NCBI RefSeq assembly: GCF_013409045.1
Contig: NZ_JACCBT010000001.1
Span: forward strand, 6,634,001-6,698,000
Direction: 5' to 3'
Source of the DNA: Actinomadura citrea
GTDB lineage: Bacteria; Actinomycetota; Actinomycetes; Streptosporangiales; Streptosporangiaceae
DNA length: 64,000 nucleotides
Part shown: positions 7,689 to 15,748 of the stretch, piece by piece
Position numbering within the stretch: position 1 is the stretch's first letter
Layout of the letters: each line of letters begins with the position of its first letter
Notes under the pieces: model-generated
Databases searched by the model: none
The model's input: the letters and a program-made list of their open reading frames with translations, nothing else
What the model was told of the DNA's origin: nothing
Made by a program: the position numbers and the translations under genes

Positions 7689-8747
7689 CTACAGCTCGTC
7701 CCAGGGGATCTCGGGGCGGTGGGTGGCGACGACCGCCAGCGACTGGCCGCCGCGGATCCTCTCGTCGGGGGCGGGCGCCAGGCGGAAGCGGGCGTCCGGG
7801 CGGTGCGAGTCGCCCACCGCGAGGAGCGTGCTCCCCCGGCGGAGAAGGGAGATCGCCACGTCGAGGCGGGCCCACTCGCCGGCGTCCTCGGGAATGTCCA
7901 CGCGGTAGAGGGTGCCGTCGCTGTCGAGCGTGCTGGCCAGGTTGTGGTAGATCGCGGCGATGCCCGGGTTGCGGATCGCGACCGCGGTCACCGCGGGATC
8001 GTCGATGTCGACAGGCTCGATGTTCTCGCCGACCAGCCGGAGGGCCTCGGTGATCTCGGCCCGCCGGCCGCCGTCGCGCACCCCGGCCAGCAGGTGGACG
8101 GCCGGGTCGCCGTTGCGCCGCAGGTAGGCCTCGACGGTCAGCATCACCCGCACCGTCTCGTCGTCGCTGCGGCCGACCACCAGGACCGTCCGCGCCTGCT
8201 CCATGCACGCCCGCTCGAAGGCGGTCGCGTCGAACGCGACCACGTCGTACAGCTCCGGGTCCGGGTTCTCCCCCGCCAGCTCACCGGGCCAGAAGACGGT
8301 CACGACCGGCGTCTTCGCGAACTGCGGGTCGGCGCGCAGCTGCCGGATGATGGCGACCAGCCCGTCCCGCTCGTAGCCGACGATCACGACGTGCCGTCGC
8401 CGGTGCAGCCGCGCCTGGCCGTTGGCCCTCATCATGCGTCCCTTCCCCATCCAGAGCGTCAGCTCGGCGAACATCACCAGCCCGGCGGTGAGCCCGGCGA
8501 TCATGATGAGCACACCGCCGATCCGGCCGCCGACCGTGGTCGGGGACAGATCGCCGTAGCCGGTGGTCGTGCCGCTGACCAGGAAGTACCAGATGTACTC
8601 GTGCGGCTTCTTGATGTCGGCGCCCGGGTCCTCGAACACCGCGATGAGCAGCCAGCCCACCACGAAGGCCGTGAGGAGGACGAGCGCGGGCGCACGCCAC
8701 GTCCGCCCGGTGATCCGGTGCACCAGGCGCATCAGCACGATCGGCAT
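7689..8747 (-). CDS. Two-TM potassium channel with RCK/TrkA-N regulatory domain
   Basis: A 352-residue membrane protein. TM1 (APALVLLTAFVVGWLLIAVF) is followed by a pore helix and the K+ selectivity filter TTTGYGD, then TM2 (GGVLIMIAGLTAGLVMFAELTL). The cytoplasmic part begins HVVIVGYERDG, a Rossmann-type nucleotide-binding strand of RCK domains, and continues to a C-terminal TrkA-C-like part with VDIPEDAGEWARLDVAIS. This is the MthK/Kch architecture of ligand-gated K+ channels. I prefer ATG 8747; an in-frame TTG at 8783 is possible. The Shine-Dalgarno is weak for both. Probably monocistronic. Confidence 0.9.
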   Translation of the reverse strand: MPIVLMRLVHRITGRTWRAPALVLLTAFVVGWLLIAVFEDPGADIKKPHEYIWYFLVSGTTTGYGDLSPTTVGGRIGGVLIMIAGLTAGLVMFAELTLWMGKGRMMRANGQARLHRRRHVVIVGYERDGLVAIIRQLRADPQFAKTPVVTVFWPGELAGENPDPELYDVVAFDATAFERACMEQARTVLVVGRSDDETVRVMLTVEAYLRRNGDPAVHLLAGVRDGGRRAEITEALRLVGENIEPVDIDDPAVTAVAIRNPGIAAIYHNLASTLDSDGTLYRVDIPEDAGEWARLDVAISLLRRGSTLLAVGDSHRPDARFRLAPAPDERIRGGQSLAVVATHRPEIPWDEL

Positions 8748-8851
8748 CCGCGAAGCGTGGCACCGGGCAAAATGCCGCGTCAAGCCCGCATCGCCCGGTG
8801 AAGGGCCTGGTCAGGCCAGGTCAGGGCCGCCGTCCGGGGACGGCCGGGCCC

Positions 8852-9202
8852 TCAGGCGACCGGGCCCCGTTTCAGGACGCGCGACAGCGCCGCCGCGACC
8901 TCCTCGGAGAGGCCGCCGTCGGCGGGAGGCTGGGCGCCCGAGTGCACGAGACCGGCCGTGCCCGGCTCGTCCCGGACGGCATCGCGGGTATGGCCGCAGT
9001 CGCGGCACTCCACCTCGCCGAGCCGGCACACCAGCGCGGCCGAGCCGCACTCCGGGCAGTGGTCCAGGGCGTCCGCCCAGTCGTGGACGGCCTGGCACCG
9101 GGGGCAGATCAGGACCTGGTGGTCCGCCCGGACCCCGCGCTTCCACGGGCTCGCGCCGCGCACGGGGTCGGTCTGCCGCGCCCCGCAGCGGAAGCAGGGC
9201 AT
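8852..9202 (-). CDS. Small multi-zinc-ribbon protein
   Basis: A 116-residue protein with four CxxC knuckles: CFRC at the N-terminus, then CPRC, CPEC and CRDC, enough for two zinc ribbons. The C-terminal tail ends in a short helix (EEVAAALSRVLKR). ATG 9202 follows GGAGG with a good spacing; the frame continues upstream without conservation. Function is unknown. Such small rubredoxin-like ribbons may be chaperone- or RNA-polymerase-associated, but nothing here decides that. A terminator-like hairpin separates it from ahpE upstream. Confidence 0.75.
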   Translation of the reverse strand: MPCFRCGARQTDPVRGASPWKRGVRADHQVLICPRCQAVHDWADALDHCPECGSAALVCRLGEVECRDCGHTRDAVRDEPGTAGLVHSGAQPPADGGLSEEVAAALSRVLKRGPVA

Positions 9203-9221
9203 CACACCTCCAAGGGTGCGG

Positions 9222-9276
9222 GGGCCGGTTCCGGCCACCCGGACCGGATGGCCTTGGGGTGTGCCGGAACCGGTCC
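9222..9276 (-). terminator. Terminator-like hairpin after ahpE
   Basis: Inverted repeat built on CCGGTTCCGG (9225-9234) and CCGGAACCGG (9264-9273), extendable to about 14 pairs with one G.U, directly after the ahpE stop. The 27-base loop makes it weaker than the other hairpins in the window. Confidence 0.45.
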
Positions 9277-9283
9277 GTTTCGC

Positions 9284-9751
9284 TCAGAGCCCGGCGAGCG
9301 CCTTGCGGTACTCGTCGATGTCACGTGCGTCCGGGATCGCGTTCACGACCTTCCAGCGGACCACGCCCTCGGTGTCGATGATGAAGGTGCCGCGCAGCGC
9401 GACGCCCTTGGCCTCGTCGAACACGCCGTAGCGCTGCGCCGTACCGCCGTGCGGCCAGAAGTCGGCCAGCAGCGGGAAGCGGAAGCCCTCCTGGTCGGAC
9501 CAGGCCCGCAGCGCGAACATCGAGTCGACCGAGACCGCGAGCACCTGCACGTCCGCGCCCGCCCCTGCGACGAGGCTGGACAGATCGTCGCGCAGCGCGC
9601 ACAGCTCGCCCGTGCAGACGCCGCTGAACGCCAGCGGGTAGAACACCAGCACGACGTTCTTGTCGCCGCGGAAACCCGACAGTCTCACCGGGGCGCCATG
9701 CTGGTCCTTCAGCTCGAAGTCCGGGGCGGCGTCGCCTACGTTGACCGGCAA
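9284..9751 (-). CDS. ahpE: One-Cys peroxiredoxin AhpE
   Basis: A 155-residue thiol peroxidase. The pattern VGDAAPDFELKDQHGAPV, then NVVLVFYPLAFSGVCTGELCALRDDL with the peroxidatic Cys in PLAFSGVC, and FPLLADFWPHGGTAQRYGVFDEAKGVALRGTFIID, is nearly diagnostic of mycobacterial AhpE. It reduces H2O2, organic hydroperoxides and peroxynitrite in the cytoplasm, recycled by mycothiol-type systems in relatives. A second Cys five residues on (GELC) could act as resolving residue. The start is TTG 9751, with GGAG six bases upstream and after the DUF3052 stop. The gene order ahpE-DUF3052-aceE matches that around Mycobacterium tuberculosis Rv2238c-Rv2241. Confidence 0.9.
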   Translation of the reverse strand: MPVNVGDAAPDFELKDQHGAPVRLSGFRGDKNVVLVFYPLAFSGVCTGELCALRDDLSSLVAGAGADVQVLAVSVDSMFALRAWSDQEGFRFPLLADFWPHGGTAQRYGVFDEAKGVALRGTFIIDTEGVVRWKVVNAIPDARDIDEYRKALAGL

Positions 9752-9771
9752 AGGTGTCTCCAGCCCCGGCG

Positions 9772-10200
9772 CTACTTGCGGACCTTGGGCGCGACCAGCC
9801 GCGTGCCGGACCACTCCCTGGCGGCGCTGACGCTGCTGGTCTGCGACAGGCCGGCGGTCTGCGCGGCCTCGCCGATGTCGCTCGGCTCGACGTGCCCGTC
9901 GCGGCCCGCCTTCGGCGTCAGCAGCCAGATGTTGCCGCCGCCGGTGAGGGGGATCATGGCGTCGGTCAGGCCCTCGAACAGGTCACCGTCCTCCTCGCGC
10001 CACCACAGCAGCACGATGTCGACCACGTCCTCGTAGTCCTCGTCGACCAGCTCGTTCCCCGTGAGTTGCTCGACGGAGCGGCGGAGCTCCTCGTCGACGT
10101 CCTCGTCGTAGCCGATCTCCTGCACCACCTGGCCCGCCTTCAGGCCGAGCCGTTCGGCCAGGCTGCGCTCAGACTGCGCCTGACCCGCGGTCGCGCTCAC
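9772..10200 (-). CDS. DUF3052 family protein
   Basis: A 142-residue acidic actinobacterial protein of the DUF3052 family. It begins VSATAGQAQSERSLAERLGLKAGQVVQEIGYDEDVDEELR and contains the conserved DIVLLWWREEDGDL and GGGNIWLLTPKAGRDGHVEPSDI blocks. The GTG start at 10200 has GGGAGG eight bases upstream. It is cytoplasmic with no TM segment. Function is unknown; the conserved position next to ahpE and aceE is the best clue. It is followed after 20 bases by ahpE, probably one transcript. Confidence 0.85.
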   Translation of the reverse strand: MSATAGQAQSERSLAERLGLKAGQVVQEIGYDEDVDEELRRSVEQLTGNELVDEDYEDVVDIVLLWWREEDGDLFEGLTDAMIPLTGGGNIWLLTPKAGRDGHVEPSDIGEAAQTAGLSQTSSVSAAREWSGTRLVAPKVRK

Positions 10201-10305
10201 GAAAGTCCTCCCATTGTCGTCAGTCCGCACGGTCCGTGCCCGTATGGCTCTCGGCCCCCCGGGACGGGCGGCCCGTCCGCACCTGTGCGGTGTTTGCGGG
10301 ACAGT

Positions 10306-10319
10306 CCACACAAGTGTGG
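10306..10319. promoter_or_regulatory. Palindrome upstream of the DUF3052-ahpE operon
   Basis: Perfect inverted repeat CCACAC-AA-GTGTGG, about 105 bases upstream of the DUF3052 GTG start. The size and symmetry suit a dimeric repressor site. No cognate regulator is identified. Confidence 0.4.
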
Positions 10320-10417
10320 GCCCCTTGCGCAAGTGTCTTCCCGGCTTTTGGTGGCCCCATTGGCCCGATTACGAAGATCCCCGTCACAGGACGCCCACCC
10401 ACGGTGACCCCCCGGAG

Positions 10418-10560
10418 GGTTCACGCTGCTCATTCCCGCACCCTGCGGGAAGACGGCCCCCGATATCCCCTGGTCCACGCTACTCATACCTGCGCCCTGT
10501 TGGGGAACGACCTCCCGTGCCCCCGGGTCCACGCTGTTCATCCTTTGAGGAACGACAACC
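10418..10560 (-). repeat. Three degenerate copies of the yjbQ gene end
   Basis: The last bases of the yjbQ-type gene (10525-10560) are echoed at 10471-10515 and 10418-10458. On the plus strand the shared core is GGTYCACGCTRYTCAT followed by a G/C-rich spacer and GGGAANGAC. Read on the minus strand from ATG 10541, which overlaps the yjbQ stop as ATGA, the copies stay in one open frame of 114 codons (to 10197) and encode a repeated GAGMSSVD-type peptide. The rest of that frame has no recognisable coding character, so I treat it as decayed repeats in a 337-base gap and not as a gene. Confidence 0.6.
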
Positions 10561-10945
10561 GCACCTGCCTGTCGGGGTTGTCCACATTGAGGTCGACCAG
10601 GGCGACCGACTGCCAGGTCCCCAGTGCGAGCCGCCCGCCCGTGACCGGGAGGGTCGCGAACGGCGGCACGAGCGCGGGCAGCACGTGCGAGCGCCCGTGC
10701 CCCCGCGACCCGTGCGCGTGCCGCCAGCGGTCGTCCGCCGGCAGCAGGTCCCGCAGGGCCGCGAGCAGGTCGTCGTCGCTGCCGGAGCCCAGCTCGATGA
10801 TCGCCACGCCGGCGGTGGCGTGCGGGACGAAGACGTGCAGCAGCCCGTCGCCGCCCGCCGACGCGGCGAAACGCTCGCATTCCGCCGTGATGTCGTGCAC
10901 GGCCTCGCCGGTACCGGTGGCCACCCGGACCACGGTGCTCTCCAT
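10538..10945 (-). CDS. YjbQ/UPF0047 family protein
   Basis: A 135-residue protein of the YjbQ family, annotated in relatives as secondary thiamine-phosphate synthase enzyme. The pattern HDITAECERFAASAG, LLHVFVPHATAGVAIIEL, HAHGSRGHGRSHVLPALVPPF and LALGTWQSVALVDLNV shows the conserved His residues of the fold, which forms trimers. ATG 10945 begins the first conserved strand; the frame upstream is low-complexity Arg/Ala. Activity in vivo is uncertain for this family. It is followed by the repeat region and preceded by DUF1918, all on the minus strand. Confidence 0.85.
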   Translation of the reverse strand: MESTVVRVATGTGEAVHDITAECERFAASAGGDGLLHVFVPHATAGVAIIELGSGSDDDLLAALRDLLPADDRWRHAHGSRGHGRSHVLPALVPPFATLPVTGGRLALGTWQSVALVDLNVDNPDRQVRLSFLKG

Positions 10946-11018
10946 GATCCCGTGTGTACCCCATCCGCGGCCCCGGACGCATCCGCGCCCGGTCGGATCC
11001 GCGGCCGGCGCCGCACGG

Positions 11019-11216
11019 CTAGCGGGACGCCTTCGCACGCGGCTCGATGACCGCGTCCGGCCCCGGGTACACCAGCCCCTCGTGGCCGTCGTCGAAGCGG
11101 ACCAGGAAGGGCGGGCCGCCGTCCGGGCCCCGCACCTCGACGATCTCGCCGGTCCGGTCGGGCTGCCCCACCACGTTCCCGTGGACGTGCAGCCGGTCTC
11201 CGATCTTTCCGTTCAT
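11019..11216 (-). CDS. DUF1918 small protein
   Basis: A 65-residue protein: MNGKIGDRLHVHG, then DRTGEIVEVRGPDGGPPFLVRFDDGHEGLVYPGPDAVI. This is the single SH3-like beta-barrel of DUF1918, common in actinobacteria. ATG 11216 has a G-rich stretch (GGGGGTGGGGG) just before it. Function unknown. The gene is divergent from aceE across a 317-base region. Confidence 0.85.
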   Translation of the reverse strand: MNGKIGDRLHVHGNVVGQPDRTGEIVEVRGPDGGPPFLVRFDDGHEGLVYPGPDAVIEPRAKASR

Positions 11217-11533
11217 CCCCCACCCCCAAGCTCGTTCGCCCGCCGCCGGGGCGGACCGGGCCGGGCATGTCAGCACCCGTTGACTCCCCGTCTCCTACGT
11301 TCCCCGCACTCCGCCCGAGGGAATCTCCCGGCCGAGTGAAAAAGGTGGTTCCGCCGGGTCGGTTCACGTCCTGACCGGGGAGGATGGTTACTGGTTGGTA
11401 GAGATGCGTTAGCCGTGATAACCGGCGACGATGGATCACGAACCATGGCGACGAACAGTCTGCCGGGACCGGCGGCCTCCCGCGCGGCGGCCCAGGTCTG
11501 ACCAGCACAGACGGTAAGGACAGAGGGGACCCC
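11217..11533. promoter_or_regulatory. Divergent promoter region DUF1918 / aceE
   Basis: 317 bases without a gene, between divergent DUF1918 and aceE. Near aceE a GAGGGG Shine-Dalgarno lies just before the GTG at 11534. The middle (11385-11450) is less GC-rich than its surroundings and is the likely promoter site. I could not identify a convincing -35/-10 pair or a regulator site. Confidence 0.5.
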
Positions 11534-14323
11534 GTGGCTTCCGGACGTCAACGCTTTTCGATCATCAGCGACGGGCTGCCGAGCCAGCTGCCCGACATCA
11601 ACCCGGACGAGACCCGGGAGTGGCTGGAGTCGCTGGACACGGTCATCAAGACCGAGGGCCGCGGCAGGGCGCGCTACGTGATGCTGCGGCTGCTGGAGAG
11701 GGCGCGAGAACTGCAGGTCGGGGTGCCCGGCCTGCGCAGCACCGACTTCATCAACACGATCCCGCCGGAATCCGAGCCCTGGTTCCCCGGCGACGAGCAC
11801 GTGGAGCGGCGCATCCGCGCCTACATCCGGTGGAATGCCGCGATCATGGTGTCGCGGGCGAACCGCCCCGAACTCGGCGTCGGCGGCCACATCGCCACCT
11901 ACGCCTCCGCGGCCTCGCTCTACGAGGTGGGCTTCAACCACTTCTTCCGCGGCAAGGACCACGGCGAGTCCGGCGACCAGGTGTTCATCCAGGGCCACGC
12001 GGCGCCCGGCATCTACGCGCGCGCGTTCCTCGAGGGACGGCTGCCCGAGGACAAGCTCGACGGGTTCCGTCAGGAGCACTCGCACCCCGGCGGCGGCCTG
12101 TCGTCCTACCCGCACCCGCGGCTCATGCCGGACTTCTGGGAGTTCCCCACGGTCTCCATGGGCCTGACCGCGATCGACTCGGTGTACCAGGCCCGGTTCA
12201 ACCGGTACCTGTACAACCGCAAGATCAAGGACACGTCCCGCTCGCACGTGTGGGCGTTCCTCGGCGACGGCGAGATGGGCGAGCCGGAGTCGCTCGGCGC
12301 GATCGGCCTCGCCGCCCGCGAGGAGCTCGACAACCTCACCTTCGTCGTCAACTGCAACCTCCAGCAGCTCGACGGCCCGGTGCGCGGCAACGGGAAGATC
12401 ATCCAGGAGCTGGAGTCGTTCTTCCGCGGCGCCGGCTGGAACGTCATCAAGGTCATCTGGGGCCGCGACTGGGACCCGCTGCTCGCGCAGGACGTCGACG
12501 GCGTCCTGGTCAACCAGATGAACACCACCCCCGACGGCCAGTTCCAGACGTTCTCCGTCGAGTCCGGCGAGTACATCCGGGAGAAGTTCTTCGGCGACGA
12601 CCCCCGGCTGCGCAAGATCGTCCAGCATCTGTCGGACGACGACCTGCGCAAGCTGTCGCGCGGCGGGCACGACTACCGCAAGGTGTACGCGGCGTTCAAG
12701 TCGGCCCGCGAGCACGTCGGGCAGCCGACCGTGATCCTCGCGCACACCATCAAGGGCTGGACGCTCGGCTCGGACTTCGAGGCCCGCAACGCCACCCACC
12801 AGATGAAGAAGCTCACCAAGGCCGAGCTGAAGGAGTTCCGGGACCGCCTCTACCTGGACATCCCGGACTCGGCACTGGAGGCGCCGCTGCCGCCCTACTA
12901 CCACCCGGGCGAGGACTCCGAAGAGATCCAGTACATGCGCGAGCGGCGCGCCGCCCTCGGCGGGTTCCTGCCGAAGCGGGTCGTGCGGGCCAAGACGCTC
13001 AAGCTGCCCGGCGACCCCGTCTACAGCGAGCTGAAGAAGGGGTCCGGCAAGCAGAACATCGCGACGACCATGGCGTTCGTCCGGCTGCTCAAGGACCTGA
13101 TCAAGGACGAGAACATCGGCGCCCGGTTCGTCCCGATCGCCCCGGACGAGTACCGCACGTTCGGCATGGACTCGCTGTTCCCCACGTCCAAGATCTACTC
13201 GCCGCACGGGCAGACCTACGACGCCGTGGACCGCAAGCTGCTGCTGTCGTACAAGGAGGCCGAAAGCGGCCAGATGCTCCACGAGGGCATCAGCGAGGCG
13301 GGCTCGATGGCCTCCACCATCGCGGCCGCCACCGCCTACGCCACGCACGGCGAGCACATGATCCCGGTCTACATCTTCTACTCGATGTTCGGGTTCCAGC
13401 GGACCGGCGACCAGATGTGGGCGCTCGGCGACCAGATGGGCCGCGGGTTCCTGCTCGGCGCGACCGCCGGCCGCACCACGCTCACCGGTGAGGGCCTCCA
13501 GCACGCCGACGGCCACTCCCCCCTGCTCGCGGCGTCCAACCCCGCGTGCGTCCACTACGACCCGACGTGGGCCTTCGAGCTGGCCCACATCGTCAAGGAC
13601 GCCCTGCGCCGCATGTACGGGTCGTCCGAGGAGCACCCGAACGGCGAGGACGTCTTCTACTACCTCACCGTCTACAACGAGCCGTACCAGCAGCCCGCCG
13701 AACCCGAGGACCTCGACGTCGACGGGCTCCTCAAGGGCCTGTACCGGCACCGGGCCGCCCCGGAGGTCTCCTCCGGGAACGGCCAGGCCCCGCGCGCGCA
13801 GATCCTCGCCTCCGGCGTCGGCGGCCGGTGGGCCCTCGAAGCACAGCGGCTGCTCGCCGAGGACTGGGGCGTCGCCGCGGACGTGTGGTCGGCCACGTCG
13901 TGGAACGAGCTGGCCCGCGAGGCCCGCGAGTGCGACGACTGGAACCTGCTGAACCCCGACGCCGAGCAGCGCGTCCCGTACGTCAGCCGGACGCTCGACA
14001 ACGTCGCCGGGCCGATCGTCGCGGTGTCGGACTACATGCGCGCCGTACCCGACCAGATCGCGCCCTGGGTGCACGGGGACTACACCTCGCTCGGCACGGA
14101 CGGGTTCGGATTCTCCGACACCCGCGCCGCCGCCCGCCGCTTCTTCAACGTGGACGCCGCGTCGATCGTCCTCGCGGTGCTCACCCGCCTCGCCCGCCAC
14201 GGCGAGGTCAAGCCGGAGACCCTGGCGGAGGCGATCCAGCGCTACCAGCTGAACTCCGCCGTCAGCGACGTCTTCGCGGGCGGCGTCGGCAGCGCCGAGA
14301 GCAACACCGGCGGCGACGCTTGA
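11534..14323 (+). CDS. aceE: Pyruvate dehydrogenase E1 component, homodimeric
   Basis: A 929-residue AceE-type E1, close to the family's usual length. It decarboxylates pyruvate with thiamine diphosphate and passes the acetyl group to the lipoyl E2, feeding acetyl-CoA into the TCA cycle and fatty-acid synthesis. The ThDP/Mg motif GDGEMGEPES starts near residue 244 and ends in VNCNLQQLDGPV. The homodimeric-E1 signatures HPGGGLSSYPHPRLMPDFWEFPTVSMG, GWTLGSDFEARNATHQMKKL and FGMDSLFPTSKIYSPHGQTY are all present. The start is GTG 11534. It is monocistronic and ends at a strong terminator. Its neighbours (ahpE, DUF3052) match the mycobacterial order. Confidence 0.97.
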   Translation: MASGRQRFSIISDGLPSQLPDINPDETREWLESLDTVIKTEGRGRARYVMLRLLERARELQVGVPGLRSTDFINTIPPESEPWFPGDEHVERRIRAYIRWNAAIMVSRANRPELGVGGHIATYASAASLYEVGFNHFFRGKDHGESGDQVFIQGHAAPGIYARAFLEGRLPEDKLDGFRQEHSHPGGGLSSYPHPRLMPDFWEFPTVSMGLTAIDSVYQARFNRYLYNRKIKDTSRSHVWAFLGDGEMGEPESLGAIGLAAREELDNLTFVVNCNLQQLDGPVRGNGKIIQELESFFRGAGWNVIKVIWGRDWDPLLAQDVDGVLVNQMNTTPDGQFQTFSVESGEYIREKFFGDDPRLRKIVQHLSDDDLRKLSRGGHDYRKVYAAFKSAREHVGQPTVILAHTIKGWTLGSDFEARNATHQMKKLTKAELKEFRDRLYLDIPDSALEAPLPPYYHPGEDSEEIQYMRERRAALGGFLPKRVVRAKTLKLPGDPVYSELKKGSGKQNIATTMAFVRLLKDLIKDENIGARFVPIAPDEYRTFGMDSLFPTSKIYSPHGQTYDAVDRKLLLSYKEAESGQMLHEGISEAGSMASTIAAATAYATHGEHMIPVYIFYSMFGFQRTGDQMWALGDQMGRGFLLGATAGRTTLTGEGLQHADGHSPLLAASNPACVHYDPTWAFELAHIVKDALRRMYGSSEEHPNGEDVFYYLTVYNEPYQQPAEPEDLDVDGLLKGLYRHRAAPEVSSGNGQAPRAQILASGVGGRWALEAQRLLAEDWGVAADVWSATSWNELAREARECDDWNLLNPDAEQRVPYVSRTLDNVAGPIVAVSDYMRAVPDQIAPWVHGDYTSLGTDGFGFSDTRAAARRFFNVDAASIVLAVLTRLARHGEVKPETLAEAIQRYQLNSAVSDVFAGGVGSAESNTGGDA

Positions 14324-14368
14324 GCACGGTGATCGCGGAGGTGTAGGCCGCGATCACCGGCTCGCGCG

Positions 14369-14408
14369 AAAGGGCCCCGGGGAGGTTCTCGCCTCCCCGG
14401 GGCCCTTT
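14369..14408. terminator. Strong bidirectional terminator after aceE
   Basis: Perfect 17-bp stem: AAAGGGCCCCGGGGAGG (14369-14385) and its complement (14392-14408), loop TTCTCG. The A-run on one side and T-run on the other make it usable in both directions, for aceE and for the convergent VOC gene. Confidence 0.9.
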
Positions 14409-14419
14409 CACGTCCGACG

Positions 14420-14794
14420 TCAGGACGACGGAGGCGTGAAGACGCCGAAGGTGTTGCCCGACGGGTCCTGCAAGTAGGCGAACGTGAGGCCGTTGCTGTT
14501 GGTCATGGCGGGCATGGCCACCTTGCCGCCGGACTTCACGGTCTGGTCGCAGACGGCGCCGACGTCCTCCACGAGGACCAGGAACATCGCGTGGTTGCGG
14601 GACGCGTCCGGCTCGTAGGAGACGCCGCCGGACGGCGCGTCGGCGCCCGGGTAGCTGACCAGGTCGTAGCCGTCGCCGTCCGGGTCGATCGCGAACTTCC
14701 AGCCGAACATGTCGCCGTAGAAGCGGCGGGCCTCCTCCGGCGCGTCGGTGCCGACCTGGAACCACGTGACGGTGTTGAACGCGGGAACAGTCAT
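14420..14794 (-). CDS. VOC superfamily (glyoxalase-fold) protein
   Basis: A 124-residue single VOC domain: FNTVTWFQVGTDAPEEARRFYGDMFGWKF at the N-terminus and FAYLQDPSGNTFGVFTP at the end, with HAMFLVLVEDV in between. Metal-dependent family members include glyoxalase I, dioxygenases and antibiotic-binding proteins; the specific function cannot be told. ATG 14794 follows GAAGGAGAGG, a strong ribosome site. The ATG overlaps the TGA of the remnant upstream (ATGA), a sign that the gene was once coupled to that ATP-binding protein. Confidence 0.85.
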   Translation of the reverse strand: MTVPAFNTVTWFQVGTDAPEEARRFYGDMFGWKFAIDPDGDGYDLVSYPGADAPSGGVSYEPDASRNHAMFLVLVEDVGAVCDQTVKSGGKVAMPAMTNSNGLTFAYLQDPSGNTFGVFTPPSS

Positions 14795-15115
14795 TGAGCC
14801 TCTCCTTCGAACGCTGCTGGCACCAGCGTGGAAGAGTCCCGCGACAGCCCCCTGTCGGAGTTTCCGAACGAGTTCTCGAAGCGGAACTCCGCCCACACGA
14901 CCGTGCGGTCCCCGTCCGCCCGGAACCCCCGGCGCTTCGAGAGAGCTTCGACGATCCGCATCCCGCGCCCGGTCTCGGTGCCGTCTTCCCCCTTGACGTG
15001 AGGGAATACCCGCCCCGGCCGGCAGGCTAACCGTCACCCAGCCGCCGTCACCCGAGGTCGTGGGGGTGATGACGTTGCAGACGGTCTCGCTCCCGACCCT
15101 GAACGCCCGGCAGCG
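14791..15115 (-). pseudogene. Remnant of anti-sigma-type ATP-binding protein (HATPase_c)
   Basis: Two pieces of an actinomycete RsbW-like ATP-binding protein lie head to tail in different frames. The upstream piece reads CRAFRVGSETVCNVITPTT then DGGWVTVSLPAG, resembling the N-terminal part. The downstream piece reads FPHVKGEDGTETGRGMRIVEALSKRRGF then DGDRTVVWAEF, the C-terminal part of the ATPase with its TGRGMRIVEALS box. The core between them is missing and the join shifts frame at about 15010. The stop overlaps the next gene's ATG. It has very likely lost ATP binding. Assignment of the N-terminal piece is less sure than the C-terminal one. Confidence 0.6.
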
Positions 15116-15157
15116 TCACCACGCCGAGCACAGCACGTACGACGGGGTAGCCGGGGA

Positions 15158-15748
15158 TCAGTCTGTGACGTGGAATTCGTTACCGCCGGCGTCGAGGAAC
15201 TCGCCGGGTCGGCGGTCGCGATGGGCGACCTCCAGTCGCAGCCTGTTCCGCGCCGCTTTCGGCGCCGCAGGCGGCCCCATCACCAGCGAGACCGTGCTGG
15301 TGGGCCTCCGTCGAAGCCGGACGCCCCAGTCGTGGGATTCGACCGCGTGCCAGTCGGCCTGGGACTCCCAGAAGGACGGCTGCGCGCAGCGGTCCTCCTC
15401 GGCCACGTCAAGGCAGATCGCGACGAGGCCGGAATCTGCAAGCACTCCGGGGTGCCCGGGACGCAGCACGCAGAACTCGTTTCCCTCTGGATCAGCCAGC
15501 ACATCCCAGGGAACGTCCCCCTGCCCGATGTCGACCCGGGTCGCACCGAGTGTGAGCAGGCGCGTCACCTCGGCCTCCCAGTCCGGCCCTCCGGCCAGGT
15601 CGAGGTGGAGCCGGTTCTTGCCCGCCTTCGGCTTCGCCGTCGGCACGAACCGCAGCCGCAGGCCGTCCGTCCGGCCCCGCGTCGCGTCCTGCCAGAAGCG
15701 TTCCATACGCGCGACATCCAGCGCGTCGATCACGATCCCGGTCAGCAT
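15158..15748 (-). CDS. Two-module VOC-fold protein with shortened second module
   Basis: A 196-residue protein. The first module (MLTGIVIDALDVARMERFWQDATRG to WDVLADPEGNEFCVLRP) is a full VOC-like fold with NRLHLDLAGGPDWEAEVTRLLTLGA. A second module begins VAICLDVAEEDRCAQPSFWE and ends GPPAAPKAARNRLRLEVAHRDRRPGEFLDAGGNEFHVTD, where the segment equivalent to the ERLLALGA helix is absent. The second half is thus shorter than the first by about 30 residues and may be decaying. ATG 15748 is chosen over TTG 15760, with GGGGAA upstream. Function unknown. Confidence 0.75.
   Translation of the reverse strand: MLTGIVIDALDVARMERFWQDATRGRTDGLRLRFVPTAKPKAGKNRLHLDLAGGPDWEAEVTRLLTLGATRVDIGQGDVPWDVLADPEGNEFCVLRPGHPGVLADSGLVAICLDVAEEDRCAQPSFWESQADWHAVESHDWGVRLRRRPTSTVSLVMGPPAAPKAARNRLRLEVAHRDRRPGEFLDAGGNEFHVTD

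Noticed and set aside
10418..10560. CRISPR-like array
   Set aside because: Only three diverged units with unequal spacers, one inside a gene end; no cas gene is near.
11270..14200. Long open frame opposite aceE
   Set aside because: It is the antisense shadow of a highly conserved gene in high-GC DNA; its translation is low-complexity Val/Arg/Gly/Glu with no domain.
14420..15037. N-terminal extension of the VOC protein to position 15037
   Set aside because: The extension is a frame through the ATP-binding remnant; the strong GAAGGAGAGG site before ATG 14794 decides the start.
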